Assembly: GCA_964461815.1 (NCBI GenBank)
Contig: CAYWVF010000020.1
Coordinates: forward strand, 1-51,993
Length of the DNA stretch: 51,993 bases
Source: JAAZBA01 sp964461815
Lineage (GTDB): Bacteria; Bacillota; Clostridia; Oscillospirales; QAMX01
Direction of reading: 5' to 3'
Positions within the stretch are counted from its first letter, which is position 1, and every line of letters starts with the position of its first letter. The notes below the pieces were generated by a model, which had not been told where the DNA came from, did not search any database, and saw nothing but the letters and a program-made list of their open reading frames with translations. This document shows, one piece after another, positions 24,120-31,197 of the stretch. The translations under genes were made by a program, and so were the position numbers.

Positions 24120-25085
24120 ATGAAGCTCGGTGTATTAACAGTTGTACTTAACTTCATGGATTTTGAGTCCGCAGTAAAATATCTCGCAGGTCTCGGCGTA
24201 CAGACGCTTGAGGTAGGCTCAGGCGGCTGTCCGGGAAAGGCTCATCTCGATCCCGACAAGCTTCTCGGCGACGACTCTGCCATCCAAAGGATCAAAGACA
24301 TTCTTTCCGAAAATAATATGACTATTTGTGCATTGTCTACACACGGCAACGGCGTTCATCCTAATAAGGAAATAGCTGCAAAATATCATTCCGACTTTGA
24401 AAAGACAGTGCTTCTCGCAGAAAAGCTCGGCGTTGATACAGTCATCACATTCTCTGGCTGCCCCGGCGACTGTCCCGAGTCCAAATACCCCAACTGGGTA
24501 ACATGCCCGTGGCCTGAGGACTTCCTTGCTATTCTCGACTATCAGTGGAATGATGTGCTCATTCCGTACTGGAAGAAGACAGCTGCTTTTGCAGCATCAC
24601 ACGGTATCAAGAAGATCGCTCTCGAGCTTCACCCCGGCTTCTGCTGCTATAATCCCGAGACACTTCTTAAGCTGAGAAATGCCGTAGGCGATATCATCGG
24701 TGCAAACCTTGACCCATCTCACCTGTTCTGGCAGGGCATAGATCCTGTTGCCGCTATTCGTGAGCTCGGCAGCGCTATCTATCATTTCCACGCTAAGGAT
24801 ACTAAGATCGACTCCTACAATACTGCTGTCAACGGCGTTCTCGATACAAAGCATTACGGCGACGAGCTGAACCGTGCATGGATATTCCGTACTGTCGGCT
24901 ACGGTCACGATCAGCAGGTTTGGAAGGACATCATCTCCAACCTTCGCCTCGTAGGCTATGACGGAGCTATCAGCATTGAGCATGAGGATAGTCTTATGTC
25001 CGCTAAGGAGGGTCTTGAAAAGGCTATCGCATTCCTTAAAGACGTTCTTATATTTGAAGATAAGGGTGCCATGTGGTGGGCATAA
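24120..25085 (+). CDS. Sugar phosphate isomerase/epimerase (xylose isomerase-like TIM barrel)
   Basis: The 321-residue AP-endonuclease-2-type barrel has metal-site residues visible in the strand ends IALELHPGF (Glu), GANLDPSHLFWQGID (Asp, His), YHFHAKDTK (His, Asp) and ISIEHEDS (Glu). Such enzymes isomerise or epimerise sugars or dehydrate keto-cyclitols. It is the middle gene of the operon with the Gfo/Idh oxidoreductase; AGGAG lies 7 nt upstream. The substrate is unknown. Confidence 0.92.
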   Translation: MKLGVLTVVLNFMDFESAVKYLAGLGVQTLEVGSGGCPGKAHLDPDKLLGDDSAIQRIKDILSENNMTICALSTHGNGVHPNKEIAAKYHSDFEKTVLLAEKLGVDTVITFSGCPGDCPESKYPNWVTCPWPEDFLAILDYQWNDVLIPYWKKTAAFAASHGIKKIALELHPGFCCYNPETLLKLRNAVGDIIGANLDPSHLFWQGIDPVAAIRELGSAIYHFHAKDTKIDSYNTAVNGVLDTKHYGDELNRAWIFRTVGYGHDQQVWKDIISNLRLVGYDGAISIEHEDSLMSAKEGLEKAIAFLKDVLIFEDKGAMWWA

Positions 25086-25123
25086 TATTCCGATACATTT
25101 ATTAGTGAAAGAGGAAAAAAGAT

Positions 25124-25873
25124 ATGAAAAAATCAGCGATTCAGTTATATTCAATTCGTGATCTCATGGCACAGGACGTATTTTCCACACTTAAAGAAAC
25201 AGCCAAGGCAGGCTACACAGGTGTAGAATTTGCAGGCTTCTTCGGTATTGAAGCAAAAGAAATTCGTCGTGCTCTCGATGAATACGGACTCGTTACCGCA
25301 GGTACACATACGGGTATCACTGAGCTTGCAGACGATCAGATCGAAGCTACGATCGAATATAATCTTACGATCGGAAACAAAAATATCATCGTTCCGGGTC
25401 TACCTGCCGAGATGACCGCCGATGCAGATGCATACCGCCGCACGGCAGAGCTGTTCAATAAGATCGGCGAACGTCTTGCAGAGGATAAGCTGCGTCTTTA
25501 CTTCCATAATCACAATAAGGAATTTGAGAAAACAGGTGATACGTACCATATCGACATTCTTTTTGCCAACACTGAGCCGCGTTTCCTCGGCATGGAGCTT
25601 GACACCTACTGGGCTGCATATGCAGGAGTTAATCCCATTGATGTGATGAACAAGTATCAGGAGCGCTGCGACCTTCTCCACCTCAAGGACATGATGGATC
25701 GTCCCGATAAGCGCTGCACAGAGCTCGGCAACGGCATTATGGATCTCAAGCAGATCATTGCTCTCGGCAAGAAATACAACGTTCAGTGGTATGTAATGGA
25801 GCAGGAGGATTTCGATATTCCCGAGCTCGTAAGCATCACAACAAGTGCCACATATCTTAACGAAAATCTTTAA
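25124..25873 (+). CDS. Sugar phosphate isomerase/epimerase (second barrel)
   Basis: The 249-residue shorter relative of the preceding gene has the familiar opening AIQLYSIRDLMAQD and LKETAKAGYTGVEFAGFFG, and metal-site segments LYFHNHNKEF, GMELDTYWAAYAG, LLHLKDM and VMEQEDFD. The style matches enzymes beside Gfo/Idh dehydrogenases that act on 3-keto-glycosides or hydroxypyruvate-like sugars. It is the last gene of the three-gene catabolic unit; metY follows after 26 bp without a terminator. Confidence 0.92.
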   Translation: MKKSAIQLYSIRDLMAQDVFSTLKETAKAGYTGVEFAGFFGIEAKEIRRALDEYGLVTAGTHTGITELADDQIEATIEYNLTIGNKNIIVPGLPAEMTADADAYRRTAELFNKIGERLAEDKLRLYFHNHNKEFEKTGDTYHIDILFANTEPRFLGMELDTYWAAYAGVNPIDVMNKYQERCDLLHLKDMMDRPDKRCTELGNGIMDLKQIIALGKKYNVQWYVMEQEDFDIPELVSITTSATYLNENL

Positions 25874-25899
25874 TACTGACTAAAAAAAGAGGAATTCAA

Positions 25900-27165
25900 A
25901 TGAGAATAGATTCTAAAGTTATGCATTCCGGCTACACTCCGGAAAACGGCGGCACACAGGTGCTTCCGATATATCAGAGCACAACATACAGATACGATTC
26001 CACAGACCACGTAGGAGATCTCTTTGATCTTTCCGTTCCGGGTCATATGTATTCACGTATCTCAAATCCGACAGTAGCCGCAGTAGAAGAAAAGATCGCC
26101 GATCTTGAGGGCGGCGTAGGAGCTCTCTGTGTTTCATCCGGTCAGATGGCTTCATTTCTGTCGCTGACAAATATTCTCAGTGCAGGCGACCATTTTATCA
26201 GCACCGCTACCATCTACGGCGGATCGATCAACCTGTTTGCTGTAACAATGAAGCGTTTCGGTATTGAATGCACATTTGTTGATGCTCGTGCAAGCGAAGA
26301 CGAGATCCAGAAGGCATTTAAGCCCAATACAAAGGCTGTTTTCGGTGAAACGATCGCTAATCCCGCTATCGATGTCCTCGACATCGAAAAATTTGCAAAT
26401 ATTGCTCATAAAAACGGTGTTCCGCTCATTATTGACAATACCTTTGCTACACCTATCCTCTGCCGTCCTATCGAATTCGGTGCGGATATCGTAACGCATT
26501 CCACAACGAAATACATGGATGGTCATGCTACGGTCGTTGGCGGTGCTATTGTTGACAGCGGTAATTTCGACTGGACTAACGGCAAGTTCCCGTGCTTCAC
26601 AGAGCCTGATGAATCCTATCACGGTCTCATTTACACAAAAGAATTCGGTAAGGCTGCTTACATAACAAAGGCTCGTGTTCAAATGGTTCGTGACCTTGGT
26701 GTATATCCTCCTGCACAGGCAGCATGGCAGCTCAACCTCGGCCTTGAAACACTTCCGCTCCGTATGGATCGCCACAGTGCAAACGCAGACAAGGTCGCTC
26801 GCTACTTTGCAGCATCCGATAAGGTAGAATATGTAAAATATCCTACACTCGAGTCTCATCCAGACCATGCTCTCGTAGAGAAGTATTTGCCGAGAGGCTG
26901 TAGCGGCGTTCTTTCCGTCGTAATCAAAGGTGGACGTGACGGCGCAGTTCGCTTCATGGACGCACTCAAGCTTGCTTCTATTGTTGTTCACGTTGCCGAT
27001 ATACGCACATGCGTTCTTCATCCGGCAAGCGCAACTCATCGTCAGCTCAATGACGAGCAGCTCATTGCAGCAGGTATCACACCCGGACTCATCCGTTTCT
27101 CCTGCGGCTGCGAGGATGTCAACGACATCATCGAAGATATCGAACAGGCTCTCAGTAAGGTCTGA
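25900..27165 (+). CDS. O-acetylhomoserine sulfhydrylase-type Cys/Met PLP enzyme
   Basis: The 421-residue cystathionine-synthase-family protein has YSRISNPT (51-58), CVSSGQMA (77-84), the cofactor aspartate D179 in LIIDNTFATP and the Schiff-base lysine K204 in THSTTKYMDGHATVVGG. Length and the YTKEFGKAAYITKARVQMVRD insertion fit the MetY group, which makes homocysteine from O-acetylhomoserine and sulfide; methionine gamma-lyase is the main alternative. There is no SAM riboswitch or S-box ahead of it. A strong terminator follows. Confidence 0.88.
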   Translation: MRIDSKVMHSGYTPENGGTQVLPIYQSTTYRYDSTDHVGDLFDLSVPGHMYSRISNPTVAAVEEKIADLEGGVGALCVSSGQMASFLSLTNILSAGDHFISTATIYGGSINLFAVTMKRFGIECTFVDARASEDEIQKAFKPNTKAVFGETIANPAIDVLDIEKFANIAHKNGVPLIIDNTFATPILCRPIEFGADIVTHSTTKYMDGHATVVGGAIVDSGNFDWTNGKFPCFTEPDESYHGLIYTKEFGKAAYITKARVQMVRDLGVYPPAQAAWQLNLGLETLPLRMDRHSANADKVARYFAASDKVEYVKYPTLESHPDHALVEKYLPRGCSGVLSVVIKGGRDGAVRFMDALKLASIVVHVADIRTCVLHPASATHRQLNDEQLIAAGITPGLIRFSCGCEDVNDIIEDIEQALSKV

Positions 27166-27171
27166 TATAAC

Positions 27172-27210
27172 AAAGGAAGCTTCGATCAAAAACGAAGCTT
27201 CCTTTAATTT
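27172..27210 (+). terminator. Terminator after the metY-type gene
   Basis: A 13-bp perfect stem (27172-27184 with 27193-27205) is followed by a short AATTT tail, seven bases after the stop codon. Confidence 0.85.
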
Positions 27211-27270
27211 ATACGCCGATTTCACGATCATATTCACAGTATACATGATCTGTTATATCTAAAATCATTT

Positions 27271-27305
27271 TCACCAAATAAATCATAGATTTATTTGGTG
27301 ATTTT
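27271..27305 (+). repeat. Second perfect inverted repeat upstream of gdhA
   Basis: Arms 27271-27284 and 27288-27301 (14 bp, counting the inner C-G) around ATA are followed by TTTT. It lies 33 bp before the gdhA -10 box, so it could be a back-up terminator for read-through or a binding site for a gdhA regulator. Confidence 0.6.
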
Positions 27306-27330
27306 GTCAATATATATACCTTTTTATTTG

Positions 27331-27339
27331 TGCTATACT
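27331..27339 (+). promoter_or_regulatory. Extended -10 promoter of gdhA
   Basis: TGCTATACT (TGn plus TATACT) implies a leader of about 70 nt. No standard -35 box is evident. Confidence 0.5.
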
Positions 27340-27415
27340 AAACTATGTTGTACATATTCATTTCACATTTATACTGCGAATATTTTAATTTATATACAGT
27401 AATGGAGGTATTTCA

Positions 27416-28669
27416 ATGGCAAAGTACAACCCATATGAGAATATGCTCAACGTGCTTGAAACAGCAGCAGAAATGCTCAAGCTCGAAAAGGATGATTATG
27501 AAGTATTAAAGTATCCTGAGCGTGAGCTTAAGGTCTCGGTTCCGATAAAGATGGATGATGGGTCTCTGCGTGTATTTGAAGGCTATCGTGTACAGCATTC
27601 CAGTCTCAGAGGTCCCTGCAAGGGCGGTATCAGATACCATCAGCAGGTAAATATTGATGAAGTAAAGGCTCTGGCAGCTTGGATGAGCCTTAAGTGTGCA
27701 GTTGCCAATATTCCTTACGGCGGTGCAAAGGGTGCTATCAAGGTAGATCCTTCCACATTATCAAAGGGTGAGCTTGAGAGACTTACAAGACGTTTTACAT
27801 CGATGATACTCCCGATGATCGGTCCCGAAAAGGACATTCCTGCTCCCGATGTAGGCAGCAACGCAGAGGTAATGGGCTGGATCATGGACACATACAGTGC
27901 ATTCAAGGGATATCCCGCTCCCGGTGTTGTAACAGGCAAGCCGATTGAGATCGGCGGCTCACTCGGACGTGGTGAAGCTACAGGACGCGGAGTTATGCTG
28001 GTCACACGTGAGATACTCAAGCGTCTCGGCAAAAAGGTCGAGGGTACGACCGTAGCTGTGCAGGGCATGGGTAATGTAGGCGGTACGGCAGCAAGACTTC
28101 TCGCTCGTGAGGGCATGAAGGTAGTAGCTGTAGGAGATGTATCCGGCGGTATCATGTGTAAGGATGGTCTCGATATGGAAGCAGTTTATGCTCATTCATT
28201 ACAGCGTAAATTTGTCGATACATATAATGCTCCCGGTGTTGTACATATTACAGGTGCAGAGGTGCTCACAGCAGACGTTGACATCCTCGTTCCGGCAGCT
28301 CTTGAAAACCAGTTGACAGCCGACAATGCAAACGATATCAAGGCATCTATAATCGTTGAGGGTGCTAACGGTCCTACAACAGTTGAGGCCGACAAGATAT
28401 TCAGTGAAAGACATATCCCCGTTGTTCCTGATATTCTCGCCAACGCCGGCGGTGTTGTCGTTTCCTACTTTGAGTGGGTACAGAATTTACAGTCTCTCAT
28501 GTGGGAAGAGGCTGAGGTCAACAGCAGACTTGAAGCTGTAATGACAAAGGCATTTGCCGAGGTATGGAACAAGGCAGCCGAGCATAATTCCACGCTCCGT
28601 CTCGGTGCAAATATGGTCGCTCTCGAAAGACTCGTCAAGGCAAACAAGGCTCGTGGCATGATGCTATAA
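27416..28669 (+). CDS. gdhA: Glutamate dehydrogenase (Glu/Leu/Phe/Val dehydrogenase family)
   Basis: It interconverts glutamate with 2-oxoglutarate plus ammonia. The 417-residue protein has GGIRYHQQVN (70-79), substrate lysine K93 (WMSLKCAVANIPYGGAKG), catalytic K105, catalytic aspartate in PAPDVGSN, the Rossmann loop VQGMGNVGG and the NANG-type VEGANGPTT. Length and PCKGGIRYH text match the hexameric NAD-linked clostridial/archaeal-like type. It reads GGAKGA where most have GGAKGG. GGAGG lies 7 nt upstream. It is monocistronic. Confidence 0.94.
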   Translation: MAKYNPYENMLNVLETAAEMLKLEKDDYEVLKYPERELKVSVPIKMDDGSLRVFEGYRVQHSSLRGPCKGGIRYHQQVNIDEVKALAAWMSLKCAVANIPYGGAKGAIKVDPSTLSKGELERLTRRFTSMILPMIGPEKDIPAPDVGSNAEVMGWIMDTYSAFKGYPAPGVVTGKPIEIGGSLGRGEATGRGVMLVTREILKRLGKKVEGTTVAVQGMGNVGGTAARLLAREGMKVVAVGDVSGGIMCKDGLDMEAVYAHSLQRKFVDTYNAPGVVHITGAEVLTADVDILVPAALENQLTADNANDIKASIIVEGANGPTTVEADKIFSERHIPVVPDILANAGGVVVSYFEWVQNLQSLMWEEAEVNSRLEAVMTKAFAEVWNKAAEHNSTLRLGANMVALERLVKANKARGMML

Positions 28670-28679
28670 TATATGATCT

Positions 28680-28712
28680 AAGCCGTCCGGATCAAAAAGA
28701 TTCGGACGGCTT
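28680..28712. terminator. Terminator between gdhA and the M20 peptidase gene
   Basis: A stem of 14 positions with one mismatch (AAGCCGTCCGGATC with GATTCGGACGGCTT) lies between convergent genes; it is GC-rich with a weak T run. Confidence 0.75.
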
Positions 28713-28732
28713 TGTCATCTCACAAATTATTT

Positions 28733-29875
28733 TTACTCAAAGTTATCAAGTATAACTGTCGCTGCTGCAATAATTCCTCTTTTCATAGAGGATACCTTAA
28801 TATATTCCTCTCGTGTGTGTGCTCCTGAGCCATTGTATACTCCGAAGCAGCCGGACGGGATTCCGAGCGACCATGGGATGTTGCAATCGGTAGATGATGA
28901 TACGAGTATCGGCTCTACTCCGTTTACAGCTTCCAATACTTTCTTACACTTATCAAGCAGTATCGCCTGCTTTGCTTCGTCCACATCACCCATACACGGA
29001 CGCTGACCGATCAGCTCGACATTCACTGTGATCCCCATTTTCCTGTAGCTCTCGATAACGGCATTGAAGAATTCGCGCATTTCCCCAAGGCACTCCGCAT
29101 CATCCGAACGGTATTCATAAAGCATCTCAGCCTGCTGAGCTATCGTATTTACCGACGTGCCGCCCTTGATCCTGCCTACATTAAACGTTGTCGTGCTTCC
29201 GTTCTTCTGCGGCACCTTTATGGAATATAATTGAGAGATCATTTGCGACAAATAATATATTGCATTCCTGTTTCCAAATGCTCCAAAGGAATGTCCACCC
29301 TCTGTTAGCACCTCAACACGATATCTCTCAGACCCTACCGCTTTATTCACAGTATGTTTGAGTCCTCCGTCAAAGGATAGATATTCACGTGTACGCTCAC
29401 CATAGTCTTCCATGAGCTTGCGTACTCCTCTGAGATTGCCCAGCCCCTCTTCTCCGGAGTTAGCAGCAAATACTACTCCGCACTTCGGCTTGAGCTTGAA
29501 CTCGGTAACATACTTTGCTACCATCATAAGAGCTGCCAGATTTGCGGTATCATCGCCTACACCCGGACAAGACAGCTTATCTCCGTCACGCACTACGCTC
29601 ATAGGCTCCGTATCGGGGAATACCGTATCGGTATGTGCCGTAAACATGACGATATCTTCATACTCGTCACAGCCGATTGTATATACAGCGTTTTGTGCAT
29701 CATCGATATACACATTTTCCGCACCCATAGCTTTAAACCAGTCATGGCAATATTTTGCTCTTTTTTCTTCATGGTTAGACGGTGCAGGTATCTTGCACAG
29801 TGTTAAAAGTAATTCGTACATTTCATCGAAATGAGCTTCAAAATATGATCTTGCATGATCAGAAATAGGCTTCAA
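28733..29875 (-). CDS. M20-family metallopeptidase
   Basis: The 380-residue di-zinc aminopeptidase/dipeptidase-type protein has H81 and D83 in TAHTDTVFP, bridging D108 in GVGDDTAN, the catalytic glutamate pair E142/E143 in SGEEGLGNLRG, and a lid domain with GGHSFGAFGN. It is closest in style to PepT/tripeptidase-like or beta-Ala-Xaa dipeptidase enzymes; the substrate is not deducible. The start is a TTG at 29875 with GTGGAG 4 nt upstream, so the exact start is a little uncertain. It is a single gene. Confidence 0.9.
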   Translation of the reverse strand: MKPISDHARSYFEAHFDEMYELLLTLCKIPAPSNHEEKRAKYCHDWFKAMGAENVYIDDAQNAVYTIGCDEYEDIVMFTAHTDTVFPDTEPMSVVRDGDKLSCPGVGDDTANLAALMMVAKYVTEFKLKPKCGVVFAANSGEEGLGNLRGVRKLMEDYGERTREYLSFDGGLKHTVNKAVGSERYRVEVLTEGGHSFGAFGNRNAIYYLSQMISQLYSIKVPQKNGSTTTFNVGRIKGGTSVNTIAQQAEMLYEYRSDDAECLGEMREFFNAVIESYRKMGITVNVELIGQRPCMGDVDEAKQAILLDKCKKVLEAVNGVEPILVSSSTDCNIPWSLGIPSGCFGVYNGSGAHTREEYIKVSSMKRGIIAAATVILDNFE

Positions 29876-30011
29876 CGGGCTCCACTCTCCTTAAATCTCT
29901 TGATAACGTTCGACTTCAGTTTCCGCTCTTATTATACGCCTCCCGCTGCACTGTGTCAATCTATCCTGCCATAAAACTTTTTAATATATTTCCAATTTAT
30001 ATGTAATTGTA

Positions 30012-30040
30012 TTGACATATACTCATATAAGTAGTATAAT
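30012..30040 (+). promoter_or_regulatory. Consensus promoter of the ribU transcript
   Basis: TTGACA (30012-30017), 17 bp, TATAAT (30035-30040) match the vegetative consensus at all twelve positions. The start near 30047 lies just before the aptamer. Confidence 0.9.
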
Positions 30041-30054
30041 ATCTCAGAAGTAGA

Positions 30055-30170
30055 TATTCTTTGGGGCGAGGTGAAATTCCTCACCGGCAGTATAGTCTGC
30101 GAAGGAAATTTTTATTTCCCCGAATCGGTGAAATTCCGATACCGACGGTAAAGTCCGGATGAGAAAAGAC
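30055..30170 (+). promoter_or_regulatory. FMN riboswitch (RFN element)
   Basis: The conserved RFN segments appear in order: GGGGCGAGGTGAAATTCC (30063-30080), CACCGGCAG, GTCTGCGA, GGTGAAATTCCGATACCGAC and GGTAAAGTCCGGATG. The closing stem P1 is TTCTTT (30057-30062) with AAAAGA (30164-30169). It sits upstream of ribU, so FMN should shut down riboflavin uptake. AGACGAT (30167-30173), overlapping the P1 3' strand, can pair with ATCGTCT (30221-30227), a possible alternative fold; I could not resolve the anti-terminator fully. Confidence 0.95.
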
Positions 30171-30231
30171 GATTTACAGGCATAATCTATGGATCATGCT
30201 GTTCTTTCATGCTTAAATCTATCGTCTGTTT

Positions 30232-30261
30232 AAAGCCGCTCAGAATATGAGCGGCTTTTTT
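30232..30261 (+). terminator. Riboswitch expression-platform terminator
   Basis: AAAGCCGCTC / GAGCGGCTTT with a 7-nt loop and a run of T residues lies after the FMN aptamer and 43 nt before the ribU start. Confidence 0.92.
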
Positions 30262-30303
30262 ATTGAAGAATATTCACTTTAAAAACATTTTAGAGGTGAA
30301 ACC

Positions 30304-30870
30304 ATGTCAACCACCACAAGCAAAGAACAAAAAAGACTCTCCACACGCAGACTCGTCATCATGGCACTGTTTGCAGCACTGAGCTATGTCATCAGCATGT
30401 TCGACTTTCCCATCTTCCCGGCGACTCCATACTTAAAGCTTGACTTCGGCAATGTTTTTATCATGCTTGTAGCTTTTCTTTTCGGCCCGGTCGAGGGTAT
30501 CCTCGTATGCATCGTAAAGGAAATACTCTGTCTCCTCGGCAGCTCGAGCAACGGTGTCGGTCAAGTCGCAAATACGATCATGACATCATCATTTATCCTT
30601 ATACCGTCTGTTGTTTATCGCTTTAAAAAGGGGCTCAAGCCGGTGATCGTCTCATTGTCCGTCGCATGTATCATAGGAACGATCGCCGCACTGCTTGTCA
30701 ATCGTTTTATAATCTTCCCGATGTATATGGGCTCTGAGGCTGCAAGCGTGTTCAACGAGGTATTTCTGATCGTTGTATCCTTCAACCTTATAAAGACGAT
30801 CTCAGTCAGCGCATTGACCGTCATACTTTATAAACGGCTGTCAAACTTTTTCAAGAAAATGCATATATAG
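30304..30870 (+). CDS. ribU: Riboflavin ECF transporter substrate-binding subunit RibU
   Basis: The 188-residue S-component has about six membrane helices and the family features: a basic N-terminus ahead of helix 1 (TRRLVIMALFAALSYVISMF), PATPYLKLDFGN in loop 1, and the FGPVEGILVCIVKEIL segment. It captures riboflavin and works with the shared EcfA/EcfA'/EcfT energising module, which is not encoded in this window. The FMN riboswitch upstream confirms the vitamin. GAGGTG lies 6 nt upstream of the ATG. Confidence 0.95.
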   Translation: MSTTTSKEQKRLSTRRLVIMALFAALSYVISMFDFPIFPATPYLKLDFGNVFIMLVAFLFGPVEGILVCIVKEILCLLGSSSNGVGQVANTIMTSSFILIPSVVYRFKKGLKPVIVSLSVACIIGTIAALLVNRFIIFPMYMGSEAASVFNEVFLIVVSFNLIKTISVSALTVILYKRLSNFFKKMHI

Positions 30871-30878
30871 CTCTCATG

Positions 30879-30920
30879 AGCCTGCTTTTAACGGTACTCA
30901 CCTTGAAAGCAGGCTTTTTA
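30879..30920 (+). terminator. Terminator after ribU
   Basis: A perfect 10-bp stem (30879-30888 with 30906-30915), a 17-nt loop and a short T run. Confidence 0.88.
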
Positions 30921-30940
30921 CATAATACTACGCTCATATT

Positions 30941-30953
30941 TGACTTAAAGTCA
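30941..30953 (+). repeat. 13-bp palindrome in the intergenic region
   Basis: TGACTT-A-AAGTCA is a perfect inverted repeat 31 bp before a TATACT box (30984-30989). It is a possible operator for the small transcript described next. Confidence 0.4.
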
Positions 30954-30995
30954 TGCTTTGTAACCTTTTCCGACATGATCTCATATACTTAATTA

Positions 30996-31088
30996 GAAAG
31001 ATCCCGTATCGGTGTCATCCTCCATCGGTACGTGTATATAACCGTCCGAAAAGGTTTGATTTTCAGCTTTTTGGGCGGATTTTTTTAC
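30996..31088 (+). ncRNA. Candidate small RNA with two stem-loops and its own terminator
   Basis: Between ribU and manA, after the ribU terminator and before the manA promoter, are two consecutive hairpins: CGTATCGGTG with CATCGGTACG (31005-31014 with 31023-31032, two wobbles) and CCGTCCGAAAAG with CTTTTTGGGCGG (31042-31053 with 31067-31078, two wobbles), the second followed by seven T residues. A TATACT box at 30984-30989 would start a transcript of about 90 nt. No open reading frame of note and no known family is recognised. The -35 is poor, so the start is a guess. The next gene has its own promoter downstream, so this is not its leader. Confidence 0.5.
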
Positions 31089-31116
31089 TTATAAAATTGA
31101 TTTAACAACTATTATC

Positions 31117-31145
31117 TTGACCTGCACCGATAAAAGGAGTATAAT
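31117..31145 (+). promoter_or_regulatory. Promoter of the manA-HAD fusion operon
   Basis: TTGACC (31117-31122), 17 bp, TATAAT (31140-31145); leader of about 46 nt. Confidence 0.8.
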
Positions 31146-31197
31146 ATTCTAAATGCGAATTAATATGCAAAATTTAATCTGAGATCTGGAGTATAAA

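Larger units (their letters stand above)
29876..30303 (+). other. 428-bp intergenic region with the ribU control element
   Basis: The left 130 bases hold the start region of the M20 gene on the minus strand and AT-rich sequence. The right part holds a consensus promoter, an FMN riboswitch aptamer and a terminator hairpin (separate entries). Confidence 0.9.

Noticed and set aside
25874..25899. SAM riboswitch or T-box ahead of the metY-type gene, or T-boxes ahead of gltX, glnS and trpS
   Set aside because: The intergenic spaces are too short or lack the conserved T-box sequence and SAM aptamer segments.
26152..27246. Long open frame antisense to the metY-type gene (364 codons)
   Set aside because: It is a mirror of a strongly supported PLP enzyme gene, has Cys/Val-rich low-similarity text and no ribosome site, and runs through the terminator.
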